In this document: one piece after another, positions 23,437 through 31,723 of the stretch | Layout: each line of letters starts with the position of its first letter | Position numbering within the stretch: the stretch's first letter is position 1 | Source of the DNA: JAAYCI01 sp964369525 | Lineage (GTDB): Bacteria > Bacillota > Clostridia > Oscillospirales > Ruminococcaceae | Assembly: GCA_964369525.1 (NCBI GenBank) | Contig: CAYJEW010000015.1 | Coordinates: 1-46,932, forward strand | Direction: 5' to 3' | DNA length: 46,932 bases | Position numbers and translations under genes: made by a program | Notes under the pieces: model-generated | Told to the model about the DNA's origin: nothing | The model's database searches: none | Seen by the model: the letters and a program-made list of their open reading frames with translations, nothing else

Positions 23437-24404
23437 ACGAGGATGGCGGAGGTAAGAAAAAAGGCGGTAAAAAGACGTTTGACATAATGACGGTTATAGG
23501 TTTGGTTTTAGGAATAGGGCTTATGGTTTTCGGCATAGGGTTTGTGGCTGAACCCTCGCCTCCGGTAGAGCCAAACCCAGATTGGATGACACCAGAAGAG
23601 TACGAAGAAGCGCTAACCACGTACGAAGAAAGCTATGTGAACTGGGAGCAGTACGAACTTACACAGTTTGAAGACCTTGGCGCTTTTCGTATAGGCAACA
23701 TTACCGACAGCTTTATAGATATACCATCGATATCCATTACGGTGGGTGGCTGTTTTGCGGCGCTTATGATTGCGTTTCCGGTGTCGAGCTGGACGAAGTT
23801 TCCTAAATGGATCTCAATATGCTTCACGCCTAATAAATATGATCCGCAAGATTATATTGAGCAGATTATCGAGTTTGCAAAAGAGGCTCGCGTAAAAGGC
23901 CTTTTGTCGCTAGAGGATAAGCTGGCGGGCACGCAGGATGCATTTTTGAAGTCTAGCTTGATGCTTGTAGTAGACAGCGTAGAGCCTGAAAAGGTGCACA
24001 ACCTTTTACAGGCAGAGCTGGATAAGATGGACGAGCGGCACGGTATGGCACGTTCTTTTATGGACCAAGGCGCGGCATTTGCTCCCGGTTTTGGCATGGT
24101 TGGCACACTTATAGGCCTTATTAACATGCTTAAAGACATGAGCGACCCTAACTCCATTGGCCCTGCGATGGCTACTGCGCTGCTTACCACACTGTATGGC
24201 TCGGTGCTTGCAAATATGCTGTTTAGCCCGATGTCTAACAAGCTGGGCGTGCGCCATAATGAAGAGTATTTGTGCCGTGAGCTGATATGCGAAGGTGTGG
24301 AGGCTATACAGGCCGGCGAGAACCCGAAGTTTATTGAAGAAAAGCTAAACCTGCTGGTGCAGCAGAAGAAGAAAAAAGGTAAAAAAGGGCAAAGTGATGA
24401 GTAG
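23433..24404 (+). CDS. motA: MotA, stator subunit with an enlarged external loop
   Basis: Ion-channel stator protein that with MotB drives rotation. Four membrane helices: about 17-39, 98-117, 200-220 and 230-250, the last two separated by the conserved GFGMVGTLIGLINML and ATALLTTLYGSVLANM. FIDIPSISITVGGCFAALMIAFP is the standard second helix. Between helices 1 and 2, normally a few residues, lie about 52 extra residues (39-92), acidic and aromatic (PSPPVEPNPD, TYEESYVNWEQYELTQFED). TTG start at 23433 behind AGGAGGGA, overlapping the flbD stop. Basic Lys-rich tail. 323 residues versus about 260-270 for usual MotA. Confidence 0.93.
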   Translation: MNEDGGGKKKGGKKTFDIMTVIGLVLGIGLMVFGIGFVAEPSPPVEPNPDWMTPEEYEEALTTYEESYVNWEQYELTQFEDLGAFRIGNITDSFIDIPSISITVGGCFAALMIAFPVSSWTKFPKWISICFTPNKYDPQDYIEQIIEFAKEARVKGLLSLEDKLAGTQDAFLKSSLMLVVDSVEPEKVHNLLQAELDKMDERHGMARSFMDQGAAFAPGFGMVGTLIGLINMLKDMSDPNSIGPAMATALLTTLYGSVLANMLFSPMSNKLGVRHNEEYLCRELICEGVEAIQAGENPKFIEEKLNLLVQQKKKKGKKGQSDE

Positions 24405-24444
24405 TTAACACGCACGGCTCGGTAGAAAGGCAGGTGAGTGGATA

Positions 24445-25377
24445 ATGGCAAAAAAGCCGAAACCGGAAGGCAAAAAGTATAACTATATGGACACCTATGG
24501 TGACCTGGTTACGCTGCTGATGTGTTTCTTTGTGCTACTGTTTGCAATGAGTACGATTGACGAGCAAAAGTACAATGCTTTTGTGCAGGCGCTATCCTCT
24601 CATTACGGTACAAATCCGTTGAACCTATCTACCGTGGCGGCGCCACCCGAAGAAGAGGGCGATGAGTTTTCTCAAGAAGATACACCAACTACAGGCGAAA
24701 CGCTTGCGCCCGACCAAACGCTACCGGCGAACTTTTATCAGCTTTCGGATGCAATAGAGCAGTATGTTGAAGAAAACAACATGCAAGGCGAGGTATCGGT
24801 GGAGGTTGGAGAGAGCGGCGCTGTGTTTATCAGGCTTTCGGATAACCTGCTGTTTGCAGGCGACTCTTCGGTGCTAAGCAGCGATTCGCTGGCGTTTTTG
24901 GACTTTTTAGGCGAGTGTTTTTTGGCGGTAAACGATGAGATTTTGCAGGTGAGGCTGCTTGGGCACACCGCCTCTATTGCGGGCAGCGGTACCGATGACT
25001 GGATTTTGAGCAACGAGCGTAGCGGGCGGGTGGCCAGTTATTTTGAGCGCACCGTTGGCTTTTCGCCGTACAAGATGCAAAGTTCGGGCCTTGGGCGTCA
25101 TTACCCAATTGCCGATAACGGTACAGCAGAAGGGCTGGCCAGAAACCGCAGGGTGGACATGGTGGTTATAGGCAACCATGCAGACAATCTTGTGGCGGCG
25201 CTGGTGGAGGCGCAGATGATATACTTCCCGGATGACGACACCCAGTTCTTTGAAGGCTCGCCCGATGAGTTGCCGTCGGCCGCGCTGGAAAGCATACCGG
25301 CACAAGGTGAGGTAGACCTATCGCTGCTAACAGAAGAACAGCTACAAGAGTTATATGAGATAGCAAACGCGGGATAA
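24445..25377 (+). CDS. motB: MotB, stator peptidoglycan-anchoring subunit
   Basis: The single N-terminal membrane helix MDTYGDLVTLLMCFFVLLFAMS (about 15-36) holds the ion-binding Asp at residue 20. A periplasmic acidic linker follows (about 60-95) and then the OmpA/MotB domain with VRLLGHTASIAGSGTDDWILSNERSGRVASYF (about 170-205) and GLGRHYPIADNGTAEGLARNRRVDMVV (about 215-240), which bind peptidoglycan. The tail from about 245 is acidic and extends past the domain. AGGCAGGTGAG ribosome site. Ion specificity cannot be read from this motif with confidence. Confidence 0.94.
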   Translation: MAKKPKPEGKKYNYMDTYGDLVTLLMCFFVLLFAMSTIDEQKYNAFVQALSSHYGTNPLNLSTVAAPPEEEGDEFSQEDTPTTGETLAPDQTLPANFYQLSDAIEQYVEENNMQGEVSVEVGESGAVFIRLSDNLLFAGDSSVLSSDSLAFLDFLGECFLAVNDEILQVRLLGHTASIAGSGTDDWILSNERSGRVASYFERTVGFSPYKMQSSGLGRHYPIADNGTAEGLARNRRVDMVVIGNHADNLVAALVEAQMIYFPDDDTQFFEGSPDELPSAALESIPAQGEVDLSLLTEEQLQELYEIANAG

Positions 25378-25414
25378 GCAATATACCTTTTAAAATGAAA
25401 GGGGGGAGTGTGGC

Positions 25415-26440
25415 ATGGCCGAAGCGTTAAGCCAAAGCCAGATAGATGCGCTATTAAATAGCATATCTTCGGGTGAAGAGGTAACGCAAGATGACAGCGG
25501 CGCCTCTAATATAAAGGTGTATGACTTTTATTCACCGAAAAAGTTTACTAAAGAACAGCTGCGAACCATTGACAGCCTACATGAAAATATGGGACGAATG
25601 CTCGCTTCCTATTTTTCAGGCATTCTACGAATCTTTTGCGAGATTAGCGTGATGCAGGTAGAAGAGCAGCGGTATTATGAGTACAACAATGCATTGCCAG
25701 ACACGGCACTTATAGGCATGGTAGAGCTAAGACCTACCAGTATTAATATGCCAAATGCTACGCTGATGCTTGATATGAGCAACAATCTCTCGTTCTTTTT
25801 GATAGATAGGCTACTTGGCGGTGCAGGTTCTAATTCAATGATGCAACGTGACTTTACCGACATAGAATTAGCAATTATGAACGATTTGTACCTGAAGGTT
25901 ACCGAGTATATGCTGGATAGCTGGAACGACCATCTTGACCTAAGCGGAGAGCTAACCAGCATTGAAACCAACCCTCGTTTGCTACAGGTGTGCGCACCGG
26001 AAGATATTGTGGTTATTGCGGTGCTTAGCGTAAAGCTAAAAGATATGGAGGGCACGTTGTCGGTATGTATTCCGGCAATGGAGCTGGAAGATTATTTTGG
26101 AGAGTTTACCTCGAAATACTCCCGTATACCACACAAAATAGGAAACGAGCGGCTGGAGGGTATGCGCAAAGAGCTTATCCAGCAGGCGCTGGACGATTCA
26201 GAGCTAGAAATTTGCGCTATATTTGATGAAACAAGCATAAATGTGGCCGACGCACTAAGACTGCGACCAAACGATGTGATTCCGCTGGAGAAGGCGCTTA
26301 ATGGAATTGTGCGAATAGAGGTGGACAAGGTGCCTTGGTTTACAGCACAGCTTGGCCAGAGCCGAAACCGAAAGGCGCTAAAGGTGATAGACCTTGTGGT
26401 GCCGCAAGAGGAAAAGGCAACAGAGGAAGACCAGGAATAG
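25415..26440 (+). CDS. fliM: FliM, C-ring switch protein
   Basis: Binds CheY-P and sets rotation direction. The N-terminal CheY-binding peptide is LSQSQIDALLNSI (residues 5-17); the CheC-like middle domain runs about 50-230 with GGAGSNSMMQRDFTDIELAIM; the C-terminal SpoA domain is about 250-330 (DVIPLEKALNGIVRIEVDKVPWFTAQLGQSRNRKALKVID). 341 residues, a normal length. GGGGGGAGTG precedes the ATG. No separate fliN is present; the FliN domain is in FliY next door. Confidence 0.95.
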   Translation: MAEALSQSQIDALLNSISSGEEVTQDDSGASNIKVYDFYSPKKFTKEQLRTIDSLHENMGRMLASYFSGILRIFCEISVMQVEEQRYYEYNNALPDTALIGMVELRPTSINMPNATLMLDMSNNLSFFLIDRLLGGAGSNSMMQRDFTDIELAIMNDLYLKVTEYMLDSWNDHLDLSGELTSIETNPRLLQVCAPEDIVVIAVLSVKLKDMEGTLSVCIPAMELEDYFGEFTSKYSRIPHKIGNERLEGMRKELIQQALDDSELEICAIFDETSINVADALRLRPNDVIPLEKALNGIVRIEVDKVPWFTAQLGQSRNRKALKVIDLVVPQEEKATEEDQE

Positions 26441-26490
26441 ATGCCAAATTGCCGCAATAGAGAGTATTAATTAGTAGAGGAGCTTTGTCT

Positions 26491-27789
26491 ATGGGGACAA
26501 ATCAGGCCGAAGTTGGCAACATACTTTCTCCTCTGGAGATAGATGCAATTGGTGAGGTAATGAATATCAGCATGGGCTCGGCGGCTACGGCTGTCTCGCA
26601 GATGCTTGATAAGCAGGTGGATATTACCGCGCCGACGGTTCAACTTAAAAAGATGGGCGATATTGAGTACGACCATTACGAACCGGCGCTACTGGTAAAA
26701 ATAACCTACACGGTGGGGCTTACGGGCTCTAACGTAATGGTGTTTCGCCAGCATGACATGCAGATGATTTTGAATACATTGATGGGCATACCCGATCCGC
26801 CCAGTGATGATTTTCAGTTTGATGAGCTATCAATTTCGGCTGCATGTGAGGTGATGAACCAAATGATGGGCTCGTCGGCAACAGCGCTGGCAGAGTTTTT
26901 GAGCAAAACGATAGATATATCGCCACCAAGCGCTGTTGTGATGAACGACGAGGCCACATTTAGAGATTCGCTGGAGCTTCCGGCCGATGCCGATGTGGCA
27001 GTTATCACATTTAAGCTCACAATAAAAGATATGCTGGAGTCGGAATTTTTTAGCGTGATGACAGCCGACCTTGTGCGGGAGATTATATCGCAGTTTATAG
27101 GCGATGACGGGGGGATGCAGGCAGCGCCACCACCGGCAGCTGTAGTACCGCCGCCAATGGCAGAGGCGCCACCACCTGCACCGGCAGCACCACCGCCGAT
27201 GGCAGAGGCACCACCGCCTGCACCGGCAGCACCACCGCCGATGGCAGAGGCGCCACCACCTGCACCGGTAGCACCACCGCCGATGGCGGCAGCGCCACCG
27301 CCTGCACCGGCAGCACCACCGCAGGCAGTGGCAGAGCCGTACCCACCGCAGCAGTATCCACCACAGCCGGCATATCCGCAACAGATGCCATACCCACAGC
27401 AGATGCCGTATCCACAGCCGCAGGCTTATATGCCTGCACCACAGGTGGAGATGCGACAGGTGGAGTTCCCTGAGTTTCCACAGGGAGGGTATGCGGAAGG
27501 CGCGCCTGTGATGGGTAACAACATGGATTTAATTATGAATGTGCCGCTGGATGTATCAATAGAGATTGGCACAACAAAGCGCAAAATTCGTGATATTATG
27601 GGCTTTACCTCCGGCACGGTTGTGGAGCTAGACAAGCAGGCAGGCGCACCGGTGGATATTGTAGTTAATGGGCAGCTTATAGCCCATGGCGATGTAGTGG
27701 TTATTGACGACAATTTTGGTGTTCGTATCACAGAGATTGTGGGCACAAAAGAGCTTCTTAATTCATTAAGCGAGCAAAAAGGTACATAA
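26491..27789 (+). CDS. fliY: FliY, C-ring protein with CheC phosphatase and FliN/SpoA domains
   Basis: Combines CheY-P phosphatase and FliN functions. An N-terminal CheC domain (about 1-205) has both ExxN active-site motifs, EVMNISMGSAATA and EVMNQMMGSSATA. A Pro/Ala linker (about 212-330) contains four near-identical copies of PPPMAEAPPPAPAA, then Tyr/Gln/Pro-rich YPPQQYPPQPAYPQQMPYP. The SpoA/FliN domain ends the protein (MNVPLDVSIEIGTTKRKIRDIM...VVIDDNFGVRITEIVGTKELL). ATG 26491 chosen for its 9-bp spacing from AGAGGAG; TTG 26485 is too close. Gap to cheY is 38 bp. Confidence 0.95.
   Translation: MGTNQAEVGNILSPLEIDAIGEVMNISMGSAATAVSQMLDKQVDITAPTVQLKKMGDIEYDHYEPALLVKITYTVGLTGSNVMVFRQHDMQMILNTLMGIPDPPSDDFQFDELSISAACEVMNQMMGSSATALAEFLSKTIDISPPSAVVMNDEATFRDSLELPADADVAVITFKLTIKDMLESEFFSVMTADLVREIISQFIGDDGGMQAAPPPAAVVPPPMAEAPPPAPAAPPPMAEAPPPAPAAPPPMAEAPPPAPVAPPPMAAAPPPAPAAPPQAVAEPYPPQQYPPQPAYPQQMPYPQQMPYPQPQAYMPAPQVEMRQVEFPEFPQGGYAEGAPVMGNNMDLIMNVPLDVSIEIGTTKRKIRDIMGFTSGTVVELDKQAGAPVDIVVNGQLIAHGDVVVIDDNFGVRITEIVGTKELLNSLSEQKGT
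27148..27318 (+). repeat. Four tandem 42-bp repeats inside fliY
   Basis: Each unit encodes PPPMAEAPPPAPAA with few base differences; the copies are nearly identical at DNA level, so unit number could change by slippage or recombination. Confidence 0.8.
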
Positions 27790-27827
27790 GAGTAGAACAT
27801 ATAATTTAATTTAAGGAGACCAGAGAA

Positions 27828-28193
27828 ATGCAAGACAAAAAAATTATGATTGTAGACGATGCTGCTTTTATGCGAATGATGATAAAAAACAGTCTAACAG
27901 GCCAAGGCTTTACCAATTTGATTGAAGCCGCCGATGGCCAGCAGGCGCTGGATACTTACAAAGCAGAAAAACCCGACCTTGTTATTATGGATATCACCAT
28001 GCCTAACATGGACGGCCTGCAAGCGCTACAGGCTATTAAAGCGGCCGACCCCAGCGCTAAAATTGTTATGTGTTCTGCCATGGGTCAAGAAACAATGGTA
28101 GTGGACGCAATACGTTTTGGTGCGCTTGATTTTATTGTAAAACCGTTTAAGCCTGACCGCATTCTGCAAACTGTGGAGAAGATTTTAGGCTAA
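27828..28193 (+). CDS. cheY: CheY, chemotaxis response regulator
   Basis: Single receiver domain of 121 residues. Acidic pair D10-D11, phospho-acceptor D55 (MDITMPNMDG), S83 and K105 (VKPFKP) are all present. CheY-P binds FliM to switch the motor, and FliY and CheC in this window remove the phosphate. AAGGAGA ribosome site. Directly after fliY, as in B. subtilis. Confidence 0.96.
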   Translation: MQDKKIMIVDDAAFMRMMIKNSLTGQGFTNLIEAADGQQALDTYKAEKPDLVIMDITMPNMDGLQALQAIKAADPSAKIVMCSAMGQETMVVDAIRFGALDFIVKPFKPDRILQTVEKILG

Positions 28194-28200
28194 AAAGAGC

Positions 28201-28224
28201 GTGGGGATGGCCCCCGCAATTTTA
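28201..28224 (+). terminator. Weak hairpin after cheY
   Basis: GTGGGG paired with CCCCGC around a short loop, followed by AATTTTA. Possible partial terminator in the 85-bp gap before fliO. Confidence 0.4.
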
Positions 28225-28278
28225 GGCACCACAACTACGCATAGCCCCTGAAGGGTTTGCTACTGGGAGGACACAGGC

Positions 28279-28650
28279 TTGCTGGAACCGGCGTTACAAA
28301 TTATAACAACAATTGCCGCACTGGTAATTGTGCTACTGCTTGCGTGGGTTACATTGCGCTGGATGAGCAAGCGCATGCCAGGACTTAGCGGTGGCAGTGG
28401 GCGCATGATTAATGTGCTGGACAGGGTAACTGTGGGCAAAAATGCCAGTATTCTGTTGATAAGGGTGCAGGATAAAGTAATTTTGGTGGCCGCCAGCGAG
28501 CATGCGTTTGAGAAATTGTATGAGTTTGACGACCCTGATGGTACGGTGAGCTCGGTGCAAGACATGGAGAGCGTAAAGTTTTCCTCGGTACTTAAGGATG
28601 CGGCCTCGAAATTCTCGACGCATCGTAAAAATGAGGAGGACAAGCCATGA
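28279..28650 (+). CDS. fliO: FliO (FliZ), export gate assembly protein
   Basis: Bitopic membrane protein that stabilises FliP during export-gate assembly. One membrane helix (about residues 6-25, IITTIAALVIVLLLAWVTLRW), then a basic junction and a cytoplasmic beta domain with MINVLDRVTVGKNASILLIRVQDKVILVAASEHAFEKL, the family core. 123 residues, shorter than B. subtilis FliO (219). TTG start behind GGGAGGAC; its TGA overlaps the fliP ATG (ATGA), a coupled pair. Confidence 0.88.
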   Translation: MLEPALQIITTIAALVIVLLLAWVTLRWMSKRMPGLSGGSGRMINVLDRVTVGKNASILLIRVQDKVILVAASEHAFEKLYEFDDPDGTVSSVQDMESVKFSSVLKDAASKFSTHRKNEEDKP

Positions 28651-29501
28651 GGCGGCTAGGCTCATATATTCCAAGGCTAAATGCCGCCGTAATGCAAGAC
28701 AAGCAGGCCGCTAAAGCTACTATGGCACAGGCAAAAAGAGTATTTTTGCTATCGCTTGTTCTCACGGTAGTGTTTTCGTTGTTGCTAGGGGTTACGGCTC
28801 ACGCGCAGGATTTTACAATAAACCTATCCTCGGGTGAAGATGCAGGTAACATGGGCGCCATAGAGGTTATCTTTGTATTTGCATTTTTGGCGCTTTTGCC
28901 ATCCATCTTTTTGATGATGACCAGCTTTACCCGTATTATTATTGTGCTTAGCTTTGTGCGAAGCGCAATGGGCACAAACCAAAGCCCGCCAAACATGGTA
29001 CTTACGGGGCTTGCCATATTTTTATCTTTGATGATTATGGCGCCTGTAATTAGCGAGATGAACACCGTAGCGCTGGAGCCGTTTCAGGAAGGCACGATAA
29101 CCGCCGAAGAAGCGCTTACGGCAGCCGCAGCACCTGTGAAGCAGTTTATGCTCGAGCAGACGCAAACAAACTCTTTAGAGATGTTTGCGGAGCTGAGCGG
29201 AACAGAGATACCGCAGGTGGAAGACCCAACAAACCCTGTGGAGCTACTTGAAATTCCGCTTACGGTTGTAACACCGGCGTTTATTACAAGCGAGATATCG
29301 CGCGCGTTTATGATGGGCTTTTTAGTGTATCTACCGTTTTTGGTTATAGACATGGTGGTGGCAAGTATTCTTATGAGTATGGGTATGGTTATGCTACCGC
29401 CTGCAATGATATCGCTACCGTTTAAACTACTGCTGTTTGTTATGGTAGACGGGTGGAACTTGATGCTGGGTACACTTACACGCTCGTTTACCGGAGGCTA
29501 G
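28647..29501 (+). CDS. fliP: FliP, export gate membrane protein
   Basis: Forms with FliQ and FliR the helical export channel (5:4:1). Residues 1-28 form an amphipathic lead, then a signal peptide (about 30-53, VFLLSLVLTVVFSLLLGVTAHA). Four membrane helices follow; family motifs include FLALLPSIFLMMTSFTRIIIVLSFVRSAMG, TNQSPPNMVL and MGFLVYLPFLVIDMVVASILMSMGMVMLPP. 284 residues. Acidic periplasmic loop at about 155-200. Confidence 0.96.
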   Translation: MRRLGSYIPRLNAAVMQDKQAAKATMAQAKRVFLLSLVLTVVFSLLLGVTAHAQDFTINLSSGEDAGNMGAIEVIFVFAFLALLPSIFLMMTSFTRIIIVLSFVRSAMGTNQSPPNMVLTGLAIFLSLMIMAPVISEMNTVALEPFQEGTITAEEALTAAAAPVKQFMLEQTQTNSLEMFAELSGTEIPQVEDPTNPVELLEIPLTVVTPAFITSEISRAFMMGFLVYLPFLVIDMVVASILMSMGMVMLPPAMISLPFKLLLFVMVDGWNLMLGTLTRSFTGG

Positions 29502-29533
29502 CCAAAGTAGATGCAAAAAAGGAGTAATGGGCA

Positions 29534-29797
29534 ATGACAACAGGCGAAGTAATGGACGTACTGCGGCAGATGCTGCTGGTATGTGTGCAACTGGCAGGGC
29601 CTATACTGCTGGTTAGCATTGCTATTGGTTTGGTTGTTGCAATATTTCAGGCGGCCACGCAAATTCATGAGCAAACGCTGACCTTTGTGCCAAAGCTTTT
29701 GTTTATTGCGCTTACGCTACTGCTACTTGGCGGCTGGATTTCCACAAACCTTATGGACTTCACCACCTATGTTTTTGCGCTGATGGAAGCTGTGTAA
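29534..29797 (+). CDS. fliQ: FliQ, export gate membrane protein
   Basis: An 87-residue, two-helix gate subunit. The helices are about 14-38 (LLVCVQLAGPILLVSIAIGLVVAIFQ) and 50-75 (VPKLLFIALTLLLLGGW), linked by the conserved QAATQIHEQTLTFVPK. AAAAGGAGTAATGGG is the ribosome site. Its stop is 1 bp before fliR. Confidence 0.95.
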   Translation: MTTGEVMDVLRQMLLVCVQLAGPILLVSIAIGLVVAIFQAATQIHEQTLTFVPKLLFIALTLLLLGGWISTNLMDFTTYVFALMEAV

Positions 29798-29798
29798 A

Positions 29799-30587
29799 AT
29801 GGTTGTAGATATCGCATTTGCGAATATACTTGTGTATCTTTTGGTGTTTGTGCGCCTGGCGGGTATGCTGGTGTTTAACCCACTATTGTCTAGAAGAAAT
29901 GTGCCTGCGCAGGTGCGGGTGGGCCTTGTGGTATTTTTAGCATTGCTCATATCACCGCTACAGCCCGAGAGCGTAGTGGAGTATGTGTATGGCCTTGGCA
30001 TGGTTGGGCTTGTGGTTGGAATATTCAAGGAGCTTTTTATTGGCATAGTTTATGGGTTTGTGTTTCAGGTATTTTACTATCTTTTGTTTTTTGTGGGCGA
30101 TGTTATAGATACCGATATTGGTATATCCATGGCAAAAACGTTTGACCCTGCAACGAATATTCAAACGGGTTTTTCATCGTCGCTGGTAACAATACTTTTT
30201 GTGCTTTATGTATTTGCTACTGATAGTCATCTGGCGCTTTTTCAGATGTTTGCGCTGTCCTTTGAGCAGATAAATGTGGGTGCACTACAGCTGAGCACAA
30301 ACATTTTAAGCTTTGGGCTTACGCTGTTTACCCAGGTAGTTGCGCTGGTATTGCGGCTGGCGGCACCCATTATGGTGGCAGAGTTTGTGCTTCAGTTTAG
30401 CATGGGTGTTTTGATGAAGTTTATTCCGCAGATTACAGTTTTTGTTATAAATTTTCAGCTGCGTATTTTAATTGGACTGTTGCTATTATTTGCCTTAGCT
30501 CCATTTATAGGGCAATTTATAGATAACTATATAGATATAATGTTTGCAAGCTTGGTGCAGGCCAGCGAGATTATGGTGGCGGGTTAG
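29799..30587 (+). CDS. fliR: FliR, export gate membrane protein
   Basis: A 262-residue polytopic protein, the single-copy subunit of the FliPQR channel. Family motifs: ILVYLLVFVRLAGMLVFNPLLSRRNVPAQVRVGL, then IVYGFVFQVFYYLLFFVGDVIDTDIGISMA, DPATNIQTGFSSSLV and APIMVAEFVLQFSMGVLMKFIPQITVFVINFQLRILIGL. Six hydrophobic helices. Start codon ATG directly after fliQ, so coupled. Confidence 0.95.
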   Translation: MVVDIAFANILVYLLVFVRLAGMLVFNPLLSRRNVPAQVRVGLVVFLALLISPLQPESVVEYVYGLGMVGLVVGIFKELFIGIVYGFVFQVFYYLLFFVGDVIDTDIGISMAKTFDPATNIQTGFSSSLVTILFVLYVFATDSHLALFQMFALSFEQINVGALQLSTNILSFGLTLFTQVVALVLRLAAPIMVAEFVLQFSMGVLMKFIPQITVFVINFQLRILIGLLLLFALAPFIGQFIDNYIDIMFASLVQASEIMVAG

Positions 30588-30600
30588 GGGGGCTTTTGCT

Positions 30601-31569
30601 GTGGGCGGTGGAGAAAAAACAGAACAAGCAACCCAAAAACGCAGAAATGACGAGCGAAAAAAGGGTAACGTGTTTAAAAGCCAAGAGATTGGTACACTGC
30701 TGGGGCTTTTGGCGGTTATTTACACCATACAAATTTTCAGCAGCTGGATTTTGGGTGCGCTTACCTATGGGATGGAGTTTTTTTGGTCGGCTGCAGCTAC
30801 GGCGTCTACTTACAACTTTGCGTCGGACAGCCTAAGGGTTTTGTTTATGCAAGGCTCGCTAATGTATGGCGTTGCTGCTTTGCCTGCGCTGTTGGTGGCA
30901 GGGCTTGTGGCTATTGTGGCTACCGTGTTTCAAACTAGGGGGCTTGTATCGTTTGAGTCTATTAAACCAAAGTTTAGCAAGCTGTCGCCGATAAATGGGT
31001 TTAAGCGCATGTTTAGCTTGCGTGGCGTTGTGGAACTGCTGAAGTCTATTATTAAGGTGATTATTTTAGGGTATGTTATCTACGGCGAGTACGAAGCGCG
31101 CATAGGCGAAATTGGCCGATTGATGGAGATGGAATTTACTCAAGCGCTGTTTTATTGCGCTGAGTTTGTGATGGATGTAGTGCTGGCAGTGGCGCTGATT
31201 TTTGCGTTTTTGGCACTGGCAGACTACATGTATCAGCGCTGGCAGTATGAACGAGACCTACGCATGAGCAAGCAGGAAATAAAAGAAGAGTACAAGCAGC
31301 TGGAAGGTGACCCGAAGATTAAAGCGCAGATTAAACAGCGCCAGCGTCAGATGGCCGCAAGCCGTATGATGCAAAATGTGCCACAGGCAGATGTGGTTAT
31401 TCGAAATCCAACCCACTACGCGGTGGCGTTGCAGTATGAACCGGGAAAAACCACAGCGCCGAGGGTGCTGGCAAAAGGGGCCGACCTTATGGCACTACGC
31501 ATTATACGTGTGGCAGAGGAAAACGGCATAACCGATAAGGAAAATAAGCCGCTGGCCACACGCCTTTAA
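30601..31569 (+). CDS. flhB: FlhB, export switch protein, truncated by an in-frame stop
   Basis: Export-gate protein whose self-cleavage at N-PTH changes specificity from rod/hook to filament substrates. GTG 30601 gives GGGEKTEQATQKRRNDERKKGNV, the family start. Four helices lie at about 30-50, 85-110, 140-160 and 185-205. The NPTH site is N269-P270-T271-H272. The frame ends at residue 322 in ENKPLATRL, where the family continues with Tyr and about 40 more residues; these remain encoded in the same frame after the TAA, to 31701. So the C-terminal domain loses its last part unless the stop is read through. Complete up to that point, with no frameshift. Confidence 0.95.
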   Translation: MGGGEKTEQATQKRRNDERKKGNVFKSQEIGTLLGLLAVIYTIQIFSSWILGALTYGMEFFWSAAATASTYNFASDSLRVLFMQGSLMYGVAALPALLVAGLVAIVATVFQTRGLVSFESIKPKFSKLSPINGFKRMFSLRGVVELLKSIIKVIILGYVIYGEYEARIGEIGRLMEMEFTQALFYCAEFVMDVVLAVALIFAFLALADYMYQRWQYERDLRMSKQEIKEEYKQLEGDPKIKAQIKQRQRQMAASRMMQNVPQADVVIRNPTHYAVALQYEPGKTTAPRVLAKGADLMALRIIRVAEENGITDKENKPLATRL

Positions 31570-31701
31570 GACAACGTACCGCTGGACAGAGAGATACCTG
31601 CCCAATTTTTTGGGCCGGTGGCCGAGGTACTTGCTGTGGTTTATGAAACAAGCAAAAAGCACCGCCATAAAATACCCAAAAACGCAAAAAGTCGACACTA
31701 A
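31567..31701 (+). pseudogene. flhB: Stranded C-terminal coding sequence of flhB after a premature TAA
   Basis: Reading on in the flhB frame past TAA (31567-31569) gives 43 codons starting DNVPLDREIPAQFFGP and VAEVLAVVYETSKK, then a basic tail, before TAA at 31699-31701. Typical FlhB continues LARALYxxVxxxxxIPxExYxAVAEVLAxVY. The stop replaces the Tyr codon (TAT or TAC), a single-base change. Confidence 0.85.
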
Positions 31702-31723
31702 TACGCAATGGGGTTTGTTATAG

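Noticed and set aside
30968..30994. CAAA-N15-GCCGATAA, a sigma-28-like match inside flhB
   Set aside because: It lies within coding sequence whose codons explain it (SPINGFK region) and no suitable gene start follows. Intragenic sigma-28 sites exist in other bacteria, but nothing here supports it.
31500..31569. Frameshift as the cause of the short FlhB
   Set aside because: The downstream FlhB-like peptide is in the same frame, so a base substitution to a stop fits and an indel does not.
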